This document shows positions 9,190 through 18,211 of a DNA stretch of 64,000 nt, one piece after another; positions within the stretch are counted from its first letter, which is position 1, and every line of letters begins with the position of its first letter. The DNA comes from BQJU01 sp964015035 (lineage in GTDB: Bacteria; Bacteroidota; Bacteroidia; Chitinophagales; Saprospiraceae). The position numbers and the translations under genes were made by a program. The stretch spans positions 14,116-78,115 of the forward strand of contig CAXHCA010000012.1 in assembly GCA_964015035.1 (NCBI GenBank), in the 5' to 3' direction. The notes under the pieces are model-generated. The model worked only from the letters and a program-made list of their open reading frames with translations, had not been told where the DNA came from and searched no databases.

Positions 9190-10215
9190 ATGGAATGTAC
9201 TATCACGATCAAGGAGTATTCTAAGACTCCGAAGTATAAACAAATCATCAATTCAATCATCTCTGGAGTAGAAAATGGAGAGCTACAGGTCGGGAGTCAG
9301 TTACCATCGGTCAATAGTCTGTTGATTAGCTTTGATATTTCAAGGGATACCATCGTCAAGGCTTATGAGCACCTGAAAAAGATTGGCCTCATTGAGTCGA
9401 TTCCCGGAAAGGGGTACTATGTCAAAAGCATCAATTTTCAACAAAAAGCGAAAATCTTTTTGTTGTTTAATAAGTTGAGTGTTCACAAAAAGCTCATTTA
9501 CGATGCCTTCTCCAAAACCCTCGGTGATCAGGCGACCATCGATTTTTTTATTTATAATAATGATTTCCGCATGTTTAAGAATCTCATTCTTGAACATAAG
9601 GACAATAATTATACCCACTTTGTTATTATTGCCCATTTCTTGGAAGGCGGGGAATTGGCTCCTGAATTTATCAATCAATTGCCCAAACATAAACTAATCA
9701 TCCTCGACAAAAAGGTGGAAGGCATTGATGGGGAATACGCTGCCGTATATCAGGATTTTGAAGCGGATATTTACAACGTACTGACGGAAGCCCTGAATTT
9801 GCTGGAAAAATATCGGCGGTTGAAAATTATCTTCCCTCCCTACAGTTACCATCCCAATGGGATTTTATCTGGGTTTGAAAAATTTTGTACAGAATACGCC
9901 TTTGATTTTAAAATTGTGACTGACATTTCTAAAGAACCAATCCAGAAAAATGAGGTCTATATAAATTTGATGGAAGACGACTTGGTTACCTTGATCAAAA
10001 GGGTAAAACATTTGGGGCTAAAAGTGGGCAAAGAAGTTGGAATCATTTCTTATAATGAAACACCTCTGAAGGAAATCCTACTAGATGGCATCACCATCAT
10101 TTCCACGGATTTTCAACAATTGGGCAAAACCGCTGCCCGCTTGGTGCTGGAAAATAAAAAGAAGAAGGAACATTTACACAATCCGTTTCGATTGGTGGTG
10201 CGGAATTCGTTGTGA
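9190..10215 (+). CDS. GntR-family transcriptional regulator with periplasmic-binding-protein-like effector domain
   Basis: A 341-residue cytoplasmic DNA-binding protein. The N-terminal winged helix (about 10-75) has the GntR pattern: VGSQLPSVNSL, then SRDTIVKAYEHLKKIG, then SIPGKGYYV. The remaining 260 residues resemble a LacI/ribose-binding-type sensor domain ending in a TIISTDFQQLGKTAA segment. This architecture is common for sugar regulators in Bacteroidota. Its position after the rhamnose genes makes it the likely rhamnose or rhamnulose responsive regulator, which is inference. It converges on the sulfatase gene 66 bases downstream; I saw only a loose inverted repeat there (GCTGTAT/ATACAGC). 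Confidence 0.85.
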   Translation: MECTITIKEYSKTPKYKQIINSIISGVENGELQVGSQLPSVNSLLISFDISRDTIVKAYEHLKKIGLIESIPGKGYYVKSINFQQKAKIFLLFNKLSVHKKLIYDAFSKTLGDQATIDFFIYNNDFRMFKNLILEHKDNNYTHFVIIAHFLEGGELAPEFINQLPKHKLIILDKKVEGIDGEYAAVYQDFEADIYNVLTEALNLLEKYRRLKIIFPPYSYHPNGILSGFEKFCTEYAFDFKIVTDISKEPIQKNEVYINLMEDDLVTLIKRVKHLGLKVGKEVGIISYNETPLKEILLDGITIISTDFQQLGKTAARLVLENKKKKEHLHNPFRLVVRNSL

Positions 10216-10281
10216 AACAGCATGCCTGATTGCCCTTCAAGGAGCTGTATTCCGAAAGATTATTAGGTTGGCATACAGCCA

Positions 10282-11730
10282 TCAATCATTTGTGAAAACC
10301 ACCACAGGAGAATCCGCTCGAAGTCTATAGAAGAGGTCCTCCATTCTATTTTTCAAAGTTTGAAAGATCGGGGAATCAATTGAGGATAAATCCTGTGCTT
10401 CTGATGGATAAGCAGATAAGTCATACCATTGAAAGGAGGCAAGGCTGTCTTGTTTGATGGCGCGGATGGTGCGGTTACCAATAAAAATCCCTTTGAGGTC
10501 ATCTGGGGCAATATACCGAAAATAGGTAAATGCTTCAATTTTGAACTGCCCCTTGATCATAGCCACATTGGGGCCTCTAACCGCGGTGGGATAAAACCAA
10601 AACAACTCCTTTTCTCGTTGAAAGGTAGTATCTCCTTGGAGTAGGGGCAGGATGGACTCACCATCACCCCGAGGGGGCTGTACTTTAATCAATTCCGCAA
10701 TTGTAGGTAAAAAATCCAGACTGGAAACCAAGGCCGTGCTGGCTTGAGCTGGTTTCACTTTTGCAGGCCAGTGGATGATGCCAGGAACCCGAATCCCTCC
10801 TTCCCAAAGATGGACTTTCATGCCTTTTAATGCTCCTGGTGACCCATAAGAACGATGGGTTCCTGGATATCGATTCAGGGTTTCGGGGCCATTATCGCTG
10901 GTGAAAATGATTAGGGTATTGTCGAGAATGCCATCTTGTTTCAATTTTTCAAGGATCTCTCCAATAGCCCGATCCATATTGGATACGTTGGCGAAATACT
11001 GCGCCTGGTCTTCAGTAATGGTTTCAGAATACTGTGCAACAAGCTCTTGTGGAGAATCAATAGGTTCATGGGGCTCGTGAAAAGGCACATAGGCAAAAAA
11101 TGGATGATCGGTATTCCTTTTATCCAACCAGGCCATGAGCTTTTTCGCCACTATATTGGCACTATAGCCTTTTTGTTCTCCCATTGCCTGGCCATTTAGG
11201 ACAAAGTTTATTGGATTGTAATGGCTGGGCGAAGCATTGTTTTGAGTGGCCATCCAGTAGTCAAAGCCTTGATCATCCGGTTGTGGCTGTGACGACTGGT
11301 TGAAGTGCCCATTACAATGGTATTTGCCAAACATGGCCGTTTGATAGCCCGCTTGTTTGACTACTTCAGCGATGGTTACTATGCTATCGGCAATATGCAT
11401 CGGTGATTGTTCTGGAATCCAATCGTAAATCCCTAAGCGGTTGGGGTTGAGCCCCGTTAGTAATCCCGCTCTACTGGGAGAGCATACTGGCGAAGCCGCG
11501 TAACATCGAGTAAGCTTTAGCCCTCCTGCTGCTAATCGGTCGAGATTGGGTGTCTTGATAGTGGGATGACCAAAACAGCCCAAATCACCATAGCCAAGGT
11601 CATCAGCCAGGAAGATGATGATGTTGGGCGATGCAGCAGATTGTATTTGGGCCTGTTGATTGCAAGAAGTTCCTACAAACAAAAAGAAGCTACCCAATAC
11701 AAAAAAGAAACCTGAAGGAAAAAAGGTCAT
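10282..11730 (-). CDS. Type I (formylglycine) sulfatase, predicted lipoprotein
   Basis: Hydrolyses sulfate esters, here presumably on a sulfated glycan. The signal peptide ends in a lipobox-like VGTSC (Cys23), so the enzyme is probably anchored in the outer membrane facing periplasm or surface. Catalytic hallmarks: metal aspartates LADD (41-44), the CxPxR formylglycine site at Cys83-S-P-S-Arg87 followed by AGLLTG, and a later TSDNGPE motif. The length of 482 fits S1 sulfatases. Last gene of the minus-strand hydrolase operon, 11 bases after the GH35-like gene. The maturase for formylglycine is not in the window. Confidence 0.93.
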   Translation of the reverse strand: MTFFPSGFFFVLGSFFLFVGTSCNQQAQIQSAASPNIIIFLADDLGYGDLGCFGHPTIKTPNLDRLAAGGLKLTRCYAASPVCSPSRAGLLTGLNPNRLGIYDWIPEQSPMHIADSIVTIAEVVKQAGYQTAMFGKYHCNGHFNQSSQPQPDDQGFDYWMATQNNASPSHYNPINFVLNGQAMGEQKGYSANIVAKKLMAWLDKRNTDHPFFAYVPFHEPHEPIDSPQELVAQYSETITEDQAQYFANVSNMDRAIGEILEKLKQDGILDNTLIIFTSDNGPETLNRYPGTHRSYGSPGALKGMKVHLWEGGIRVPGIIHWPAKVKPAQASTALVSSLDFLPTIAELIKVQPPRGDGESILPLLQGDTTFQREKELFWFYPTAVRGPNVAMIKGQFKIEAFTYFRYIAPDDLKGIFIGNRTIRAIKQDSLASFQWYDLSAYPSEAQDLSSIDSPIFQTLKNRMEDLFYRLRADSPVVVFTND

Positions 11731-11741
11731 GGATTTATAAG

Positions 11742-13364
11742 TTATTGCTTGTCAAAATTTGCTTTCACCTTTGTATCGTCCGCGGCAGCCACTCTGCGGA
11801 GTTTTATTTTTAAAATTGCCCCATCACTCGGCAAGGTAGCATGATACAATGCATCGCCATTCCAAATTCTTTCTCTGACCCATTTTTTGCCCTCATAGTG
11901 GCCCTGTTCGGCAATGATATATTCGGCGGCATTATAGCCTGAACCGTAGGTAGGGCGGAACAAAAATTTGGCATCAAAACCAATGAGCAGAAATTCATCA
12001 GGCCCCAATTGGCCAATTAGTGCCCGGCCGGTTCTCTGGGATCGTTCTTTGTAGGTTGGAAAGCCATATTGAAACAATACATCGTAGTTTTCTAAATGGA
12101 CCAATTGCTCCGACATGCCCTCTTCTTCACCCACGGCCACTAATTTTTCACTCCCCTGCAATTGGGTGATTGGATACATGGCTTTCGCCAATAGGTGGTA
12201 GTTTTGGGCAATACCTGTAAATCTGCCATCGAGATGCTCCTTATCTCTTTGGTCATGAGGATCAACATGAAAGGGATCAATTCCATAAGGGGCAACACCA
12301 ATGGCATTGTAATTGCCAATGGCATAAAATTGAAAACGGGCGAAATTATGGCCATTACCCATTTCTGGTACAAACAGGGCGTTGTCGGGACGGTCGTAGT
12401 TGTCACAAAGTTGGTTGAAAATATTGGGATTACCGTGATAGACATCCAGGGCCAATAAATCAAGATTTGGAGCAACCGCCTTCCACAAATCAATCATATT
12501 TGAAGTTGGCCCGCCGCTGGGATATTCTCCAGGGCGTTGAAAGGCATTTTCTCGAATCCATACATTCGCATACATGGGTAGGTTGTAAACGGCTTTGCCG
12601 GCTTGGGCTATTTGATCGATATAGGTGGCAATGTAATATGCGTTAAAGGCCTCCGGACCATCCACCCCAAAGGTTGCGGCCCAGGCATCTTGTTTTTTAT
12701 CTAGCTTTTCTGCCACTATCTTAGGAATCTTTTGTGCATACAATCGATTCGCTTCTGCTGAATAATCTCGGTTGGTCCACATGGAGCCCGGTTCATTTTC
12801 TACTTGCACCATAATCACCGTTTGGTCAGCACTATCTATTTTCTTAAGGTGCTTCATCACCGCGACAAAGGCGTTTTTGTCAGCCTCTAGGTTGGTCTTG
12901 GATACCGCCGACAATACATAGATGTCTTGTCCAGCTGCATTTTGCATGCGTGGATACTTTTTGGGGTTGTCCAATACCCAAGGCGGAGCATACTGCGATC
13001 GGCCATTTTTATACGAACCAAACCAGAGTAAAACCAATTTTTGTCCATGCTCTCGAGCCGTTTGCACCAGATGATCTAGTTCAGTAAAATTGAATTTTCC
13101 CGGCTCCGGTTCAATGTTTTGCCAGTAAATTGGCGCTTCAATGGTATTGCATCCTAAGGCCTTCGCCTGATCCCAAAATTGATCAGTAATTTGAGGCCAA
13201 ACACTGCTGTTCCACAACTGAGCACCAAGAATTAGATAGGGTTTGTCGTCCAAATAGAAGGTAAACTTATTTCCTTCTTTTCGAATTTCAGGCAAACTTT
13301 TCTGCCCTGATCCAGTAGAGATGATGAAGAGTACCAATAATAATATTCCGTATGTTTTTCTCAT
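11742..13364 (-). CDS. Secreted GH35-like glycoside hydrolase with DUF5597-type C-terminus
   Basis: 540 residues with a Sec signal peptide ending near SGQ (21). A GH-A clan barrel (about 40-350) carries the acid/base pair in VENEP (Glu191) and a nucleophile candidate Glu334 in FVPEMGNG. The C-terminal 140 residues look like the DUF5597 beta domain found in putative beta-galactosidases. Retaining exo-beta-glycosidase activity is expected; whether it removes galactose, glucuronate or something else is not decidable. Four bases downstream of GH88, so the two are surely co-transcribed. Periplasmic or secreted. Confidence 0.85.
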   Translation of the reverse strand: MRKTYGILLLVLFIISTGSGQKSLPEIRKEGNKFTFYLDDKPYLILGAQLWNSSVWPQITDQFWDQAKALGCNTIEAPIYWQNIEPEPGKFNFTELDHLVQTAREHGQKLVLLWFGSYKNGRSQYAPPWVLDNPKKYPRMQNAAGQDIYVLSAVSKTNLEADKNAFVAVMKHLKKIDSADQTVIMVQVENEPGSMWTNRDYSAEANRLYAQKIPKIVAEKLDKKQDAWAATFGVDGPEAFNAYYIATYIDQIAQAGKAVYNLPMYANVWIRENAFQRPGEYPSGGPTSNMIDLWKAVAPNLDLLALDVYHGNPNIFNQLCDNYDRPDNALFVPEMGNGHNFARFQFYAIGNYNAIGVAPYGIDPFHVDPHDQRDKEHLDGRFTGIAQNYHLLAKAMYPITQLQGSEKLVAVGEEEGMSEQLVHLENYDVLFQYGFPTYKERSQRTGRALIGQLGPDEFLLIGFDAKFLFRPTYGSGYNAAEYIIAEQGHYEGKKWVRERIWNGDALYHATLPSDGAILKIKLRRVAAADDTKVKANFDKQ

Positions 13365-13368
13365 AAAG

Positions 13369-14544
13369 CTACTTGGTTTTAATTTTTTGATAACGCGTTA
13401 AGGCCTCCAGGTAATAATAATCTGCGTAGTTCAGGGGGGCATCTACCTCTCGGTTCGCAGGTTTAAAACCGGTGCTATGTTTTAAAATAAAATGATGGTT
13501 CGTTCCGGGTGGCGCCAGGTATTCTGGTGCGCTCAATGCCTTGAGTAGTGATGTGGCTTTTTCCAAATACAATGTTCCGTCTTCGGTGAGGGTGCTTAAT
13601 TCCAGTAGAGCGGAGGCCATGATGGCGGCAGCGGCAGCATCTCTTGGTTCGTTCGGAATATTTGGCGCATCAAAATCCCAATAGGGGATGAGGTCGGCCG
13701 GTAAATTAGGGTGATTGAAGAAAAAGGAAATAACCTTTTCAGCTTGCGCTAAATATTGCTGATCACCGGTAAAGCGATACATACAGGTATAGCCATAAGC
13801 CCCCCAGGCTTGTCCTCTGGCCCAGGCGGAGGTGTCATCGGTTCCTTGAAAAGTGCCTTTGCCGATGGCCTTTCCCGTGAGGGTGTCATAATCTACCACG
13901 TGGAAAGAGCTATAATCATCACGGAAATGGTTTTTCAGAGTAGTATTGGCATGACTGATGACAATATTTTTAAACCGTTCCGTTCCCGTTTGTTGGTAAG
14001 CCCACCACAGCAATTCCAGGTTCATCATATTGTCAATGATAACAGGATATTGCCATTCACCAAAGTCCCAGGACCGGATCACTCCGGTGGTTTCATTGAA
14101 ACGATCGGCCAAAACATTGGCCCCTTTCAATAGAACGGTAGTATAATAGGGATCCTCTACGGAATTGAGGCCATTTCCATAGCTACAATAAAGAATCAAT
14201 CCGATATCGTGCATCGTGGCTTTCATATTCAGGCTATCGAGGAGGTGATTGACCTTCACGGCCTTTTCTTTCCATTTGGAGTCATTGGTCAATTCGTATA
14301 AAAACCAAAGGGATCCCGGAAAGTAGCCGCTGGTCCAGGCCTGTTGATTGACCCATTTTGTCTCACCATCTTCCACCGATTGTGGCAGCATTTTACGCTC
14401 CAAGGCCTCCCTCGACAATGTGTCGTACTGCTGCACGGCAGTTTGAATGCCCTGCTCGATCCACGTTTCGCGTTCAGAACATGAACAGGTGATCAAGGCA
14501 AGTAGAAATAGCCAATATGCTTGATTTTTAATAAGTTCCATCAT
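13369..14544 (-). CDS. GH88 unsaturated glucuronyl hydrolase, lipoprotein
   Basis: Removes the 4,5-unsaturated uronate that polysaccharide lyases leave at the non-reducing end, releasing a sugar that opens to a 4-deoxy-5-keto-uronate for KduI. 391 residues, (alpha/alpha)6 barrel; the catalytic aspartates are recognisable as Asp113 (MHDIG) and Asp171 (DNMMNLELLW). A lipobox-like ALITC-SC around residues 20-22 suggests membrane anchoring. Its start overlaps the preceding FG-GAP gene by 17 bases. Together with GH105 at 35.0 kb it implies that the substrate is attacked by lyases. Confidence 0.92.
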   Translation of the reverse strand: MMELIKNQAYWLFLLALITCSCSERETWIEQGIQTAVQQYDTLSREALERKMLPQSVEDGETKWVNQQAWTSGYFPGSLWFLYELTNDSKWKEKAVKVNHLLDSLNMKATMHDIGLILYCSYGNGLNSVEDPYYTTVLLKGANVLADRFNETTGVIRSWDFGEWQYPVIIDNMMNLELLWWAYQQTGTERFKNIVISHANTTLKNHFRDDYSSFHVVDYDTLTGKAIGKGTFQGTDDTSAWARGQAWGAYGYTCMYRFTGDQQYLAQAEKVISFFFNHPNLPADLIPYWDFDAPNIPNEPRDAAAAAIMASALLELSTLTEDGTLYLEKATSLLKALSAPEYLAPPGTNHHFILKHSTGFKPANREVDAPLNYADYYYLEALTRYQKIKTK

Positions 14545-15985
14545 AGCGACTGCCCATGTATGAGCCCCATTTTATTGGTTGTTTAATAATAATATCAGTG
14601 GTGATCATCTTTATCCAAAAACCCGTTTTTCGTTCGATGGAGAATAAGTCAAAAGGATTGTTTTCGTGCATCATCACAATTTCCATCCGCCCGTCTTGAT
14701 TCAGATCTTCCAACAACGGGGTACTGCCTAAATTGCCACCATTGCTTTCTTTAGAAAAATTATAAATCGTGGAGTCATTAAAATCAAAAACCTTCAAAAC
14801 GTTCTTGACGACTCCAGGAATGCTTTGGTTGACCTGAAAAATGACTTCATCAAATCCGTCTTGGTCCAGATCATAAGCCACGGGACTATCATAATGAAAG
14901 CTTCCCAAGGAATCTGAGAAGAGTAGGCTGCCATCATTCCCGCTAAGGGCCACTTGCATGGACCGCATTAAATTTGGAAACTGGCCAATCCCATAATTGG
15001 TGAATACATCCGGAATGGAATCGGCATTAAAATGTCCCACCGCCAGCGAACAGTATACCTCTGTATTAGGTACCGTAAAAGTCCAGATCGTGCGAAGTGT
15101 TTGGCCATCAATGGCCAGGGTACGGCCATCAACCGCATTGGCAATGATATCCGCCGTCCCATCTCCGGTGATGTCTACAAGTACCGGAGGCGCAATAAAT
15201 CCTTTGCTGAGACTTTCGGCCAACACGTAGGCTTTGCTGAGATTGCCCTGCTGCAAATCTTCTATCTTTGAAAGAAAGAGCTTGCCCGGTTGTGTTTCTC
15301 CGCCTGAACCGTACAAAATAAACGTTTCCCCCTGTTTTTTTAGCAGAGTACAAGACATGTAAGTCTCCTGATGATCAGGCATATAGGCTTCTTGGATTAA
15401 CCTTCCTGTTTGGCCGCTAATGAGCATGAGTTTTCCGGCAGGACGATTTACTTCATTGGGTTTTGCCTTGACATAGCCACCATTGGCAATCAAAATATCG
15501 TCGGTCCCGTCCCTATCAATATCCTTACAATTTTGAGCATTATAAAAATTATACAATTGGAATTGGGTATTATCGGTGCTGTCTCCCTCCGGGAAAAATT
15601 CCCAAACAATTTTTCCTGTTGCGCCATTGATGGCCAGTAATTCAGCAGATCTTCCGCCGATAATGATCTCCGGGATCGTATCGTCCGTGATCTGGAGAAA
15701 AAGCGGTGATCCGAAGATTTGATCCCTGGCCTGTACTGTCCACAGCAACGCCCCTGTCCGGCCATCCAGGGCAATGATGGCGGAATCAGATGATGTAAAT
15801 TCAGCTCTTCCGGCTCCGGTCACGATATCTTTGATGCCATCAGCATTTAGGTCGATAGCTCGTGCCGATGATGAGGTCCCTAGATCTTTTAAAAGAACTT
15901 CCCATGCGCTTAGAACGATTGGTTCTGATTGTTGGCAGCTCAGTGCTAGTATTGCCATCACAGCGATGTATAGATGTCTTTTCAC
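14528..15985 (-). CDS. FG-GAP/PQQ-like beta-propeller lipoprotein
   Basis: 485 residues, signal peptide with lipobox (Cys17 in LALSC). The protein is built of repeated blades containing DxNxDGxxD calcium-type loops (for example LNADGIKDIV, RDGTDDIL, DQDGFDEV, NQDGRMEIV) and PQQ-like ALDGRTGALLW motifs, so a secreted beta-propeller is clear. No catalytic motif is seen. It sits between the SGNH hydrolase (1-base TAGTG overlap, GTG start) and GH88 (17-base overlap), so it is tightly embedded in the hydrolase operon. It may bind glycan or act as an unrecognised lyase; propeller folds occur in several lyase families. Function unknown. Confidence 0.8.
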   Translation of the reverse strand: MKRHLYIAVMAILALSCQQSEPIVLSAWEVLLKDLGTSSSARAIDLNADGIKDIVTGAGRAEFTSSDSAIIALDGRTGALLWTVQARDQIFGSPLFLQITDDTIPEIIIGGRSAELLAINGATGKIVWEFFPEGDSTDNTQFQLYNFYNAQNCKDIDRDGTDDILIANGGYVKAKPNEVNRPAGKLMLISGQTGRLIQEAYMPDHQETYMSCTLLKKQGETFILYGSGGETQPGKLFLSKIEDLQQGNLSKAYVLAESLSKGFIAPPVLVDITGDGTADIIANAVDGRTLAIDGQTLRTIWTFTVPNTEVYCSLAVGHFNADSIPDVFTNYGIGQFPNLMRSMQVALSGNDGSLLFSDSLGSFHYDSPVAYDLDQDGFDEVIFQVNQSIPGVVKNVLKVFDFNDSTIYNFSKESNGGNLGSTPLLEDLNQDGRMEIVMMHENNPFDLFSIERKTGFWIKMITTDIIIKQPIKWGSYMGSRYDGTY

Positions 15986-16650
15986 TACATTCTGATATAA
16001 GGCATTAGCACTGTTTGCCAGATTTTATACCCTTCTGCATTCATGTGCAGATTGTCTTTGAGGAAGATGTGCTTAAAAACTTCTCCATTCTTGTCCAGGG
16101 CCGGTGTCCAGACATCTGCAAATTCGGTATTGGGGGTTTTAGCAGCATATTTTTGTAGCATCCTGTTCACCTTTTCATAAGGTTCCTTTAAATGCCATCG
16201 GGCTCCACTGGGTTTGGGTGAAATAAAAATGACCGGAATTTCTTCGCCAAGATTTTCTGCAATCATTTTCCGCAGTTTTTTAGCCTCCTTCAAAATGGCC
16301 TTGGGTTTGTCACCTGCAGCTACATCATTGTCTCCTTCATAAATGAAGATTTTTGATGGTTTGTAAGGATATATGACCCGATCAGCATAATAGATCAAAT
16401 CAGAAAATTGGGAACCACCGAACCCTCGATTCAGCACCCGGTAGTCAGTGAAATAGTCTGCAACATCTTGCCAAATAGCAATGGAAGAGCTGCCTACAAA
16501 TAAGACCGTTCCTGGAAGCTGGGGGTTCTCCTGATCCCGCTTTTCAAACTTTTGAATGCTGGTTTCCCAGCGCTCCGGGCCTTTTTCTTGGGAAAATCCG
16601 GTAAAACTTACGCCTAAGAAGAGCGCAATTAGCAAGTAATAATATTTCAT
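15985..16650 (-). CDS. SGNH/GDSL-type hydrolase (carbohydrate esterase candidate)
   Basis: 221 residues with a signal peptide ending near GFSQ. The SGNH blocks are visible: GSSSI (nucleophile Ser in block I, about residue 53), GGSQFSDL (block II), GDND (block III) and DNLHMNAEGY (block V His). Such proteins remove acetyl groups from sugars or act on lipids; within a glycan operon, deacetylation of poly- or oligosaccharide is the likely role. Periplasmic. It overlaps the next gene by one base. Confidence 0.88.
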   Translation of the reverse strand: MKYYYLLIALFLGVSFTGFSQEKGPERWETSIQKFEKRDQENPQLPGTVLFVGSSSIAIWQDVADYFTDYRVLNRGFGGSQFSDLIYYADRVIYPYKPSKIFIYEGDNDVAAGDKPKAILKEAKKLRKMIAENLGEEIPVIFISPKPSGARWHLKEPYEKVNRMLQKYAAKTPNTEFADVWTPALDKNGEVFKHIFLKDNLHMNAEGYKIWQTVLMPYIRM

Positions 16651-16704
16651 ATTTTTATCGTGTTTGGTTATTCCATGTTTTCGTGATCGGCAATGGGGGT
16701 GTAA

Positions 16705-18012
16705 TTAATTGGTGTTCAGAAAGTTAATGATGTATTGTTCGCCACTTTTTTTGGCTTCTGGGAATGCATGATGCCCCATACTGGGGTAGTATTGCAGTGT
16801 TTTTGGCGCTGTAATGACATTGTAAGTTGCAAAAGTTGAGCTTGGAGGTGTCGCCAAATCTCGAAAACCCCAGCTGTATCGTCCTTCACATTGAATGCGT
16901 CGGGCGAAATTCACTACATCATAGTAGGCCGATACTTCTAGGGCTTCTTCAATAATCTGACCGTCTAGTGATTGATTTTCTGGTTTAAATGGACGAGGCC
17001 AGCCTCCTGTCCGGTTGCCGTAGACGTCAGCCGTTAAATCGGCAAAAGCCGGATAGTAAACCAAAATAGCATCAACCCGCTCATCTAGGCCGGCAGTGAC
17101 AATGGTCAGTGCACCTCCCTGACTACCTCCTGTGACGACCAAATTTTCTCCATCAAATTCTGGTAATTGATAGGCCAGATCAATGGCGCGAATACAGCCA
17201 AGATAGGCCTTTTTCATATAATAATTCTCTCGACTGCGCAGTTCATAATTCCAATACCTGGACAATGCCGAACGCCTCAGTTGTTCATAGATTTTTGGAT
17301 CTAAAGTGAGCGGAATGCCATGGATGCGAAAATCGATGATCACCACTCCTTTTTCACCAAAAAAGTCTTCATTAGCGCCAAATTCCGGCCAAACGCCAGC
17401 ACCCGGCAGCATCAATACCACTGGATATTTACCTTCTTTTTTGGGAATGGTTAAGATGGCATAATAATGAGCGCCTGGATATATACCGGAAAATTCTACC
17501 TCATAGACATTTGAACGAGCAGTGCCCGCTTCCGGCATTAAGGTGGTTTTGAAAGTAAGTGGATTGGCTCTCATTTCTGCAATTTCCTCCTGCCAGAATG
17601 CATCAAAATCATCGGGCTCTTTTGTGAAAGGGATCAATTTGAATGGTTCAAATCCAACAGTTGCATATTCTTTATACTGTTCTCCTTCAACAGTGGTAGT
17701 CACGGTGCAGGTCAGAAATCCTGCTTCTGGAAAGCTGGCCTCAAGAATTGTTTCCCCCGTTTTTAGCACCACATCCGATTGTTTGATGGTGGCTTCCCGA
17801 AGTTCCGGGCCAATTTCGTAATTGATGCTCGCTCCGGGAAGGGGGATACCAAACTTTAAAACCCGGACTTTGAACTTGACCGTTTCCCCTATCTGATAGA
17901 TCCAATCGGGATGGTCGGGCACAACTTCGACATTTATAGCCTTGTAATTTTGACCGATTGCAGCATGAAAGCAACCAAGTAAAAACAGGAAAAGCGTTAG
18001 GCGGAGGCACAT
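16705..18012 (-). CDS. Acetyl xylan esterase-like (CE7/AXE1) alpha/beta hydrolase
   Basis: 435 residues: signal peptide, an extra N-terminal beta domain (about 25-120), then an AXE1-like alpha/beta hydrolase. Seen: nucleophile GGSQGG (about residue 295), an acidic residue after ASAYYDVVNFARR, and the terminal histidine in YPSMGHHAF. Members of CE7 remove acetyl esters from short xylo- or cephalosporin substrates; N-terminally extended versions are common in Bacteroidota glycan loci. It lies 54 bases upstream of the SGNH hydrolase, so two esterases occur in a row, suggesting an acylated substrate. Confidence 0.85.
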   Translation of the reverse strand: MCLRLTLFLFLLGCFHAAIGQNYKAINVEVVPDHPDWIYQIGETVKFKVRVLKFGIPLPGASINYEIGPELREATIKQSDVVLKTGETILEASFPEAGFLTCTVTTTVEGEQYKEYATVGFEPFKLIPFTKEPDDFDAFWQEEIAEMRANPLTFKTTLMPEAGTARSNVYEVEFSGIYPGAHYYAILTIPKKEGKYPVVLMLPGAGVWPEFGANEDFFGEKGVVIIDFRIHGIPLTLDPKIYEQLRRSALSRYWNYELRSRENYYMKKAYLGCIRAIDLAYQLPEFDGENLVVTGGSQGGALTIVTAGLDERVDAILVYYPAFADLTADVYGNRTGGWPRPFKPENQSLDGQIIEEALEVSAYYDVVNFARRIQCEGRYSWGFRDLATPPSSTFATYNVITAPKTLQYYPSMGHHAFPEAKKSGEQYIINFLNTN

Positions 18013-18211
18013 AGTTGATAATTTTATTGGTCAGCGTACTCTTTAAGGAAATATTCAATGGCAGGCCGGCAAACGAATGGCAGCCACTCCGCTTTGGTAG
18101 CAAAAAAGAAGTAAAAACAAAAGATTCTTGATTCTCATAAATGATTGTATACAAAGCTTTTTATTGATATCCATTCATGTTTGGTAATCCTGATACCATC
18201 CAACATTTTGG

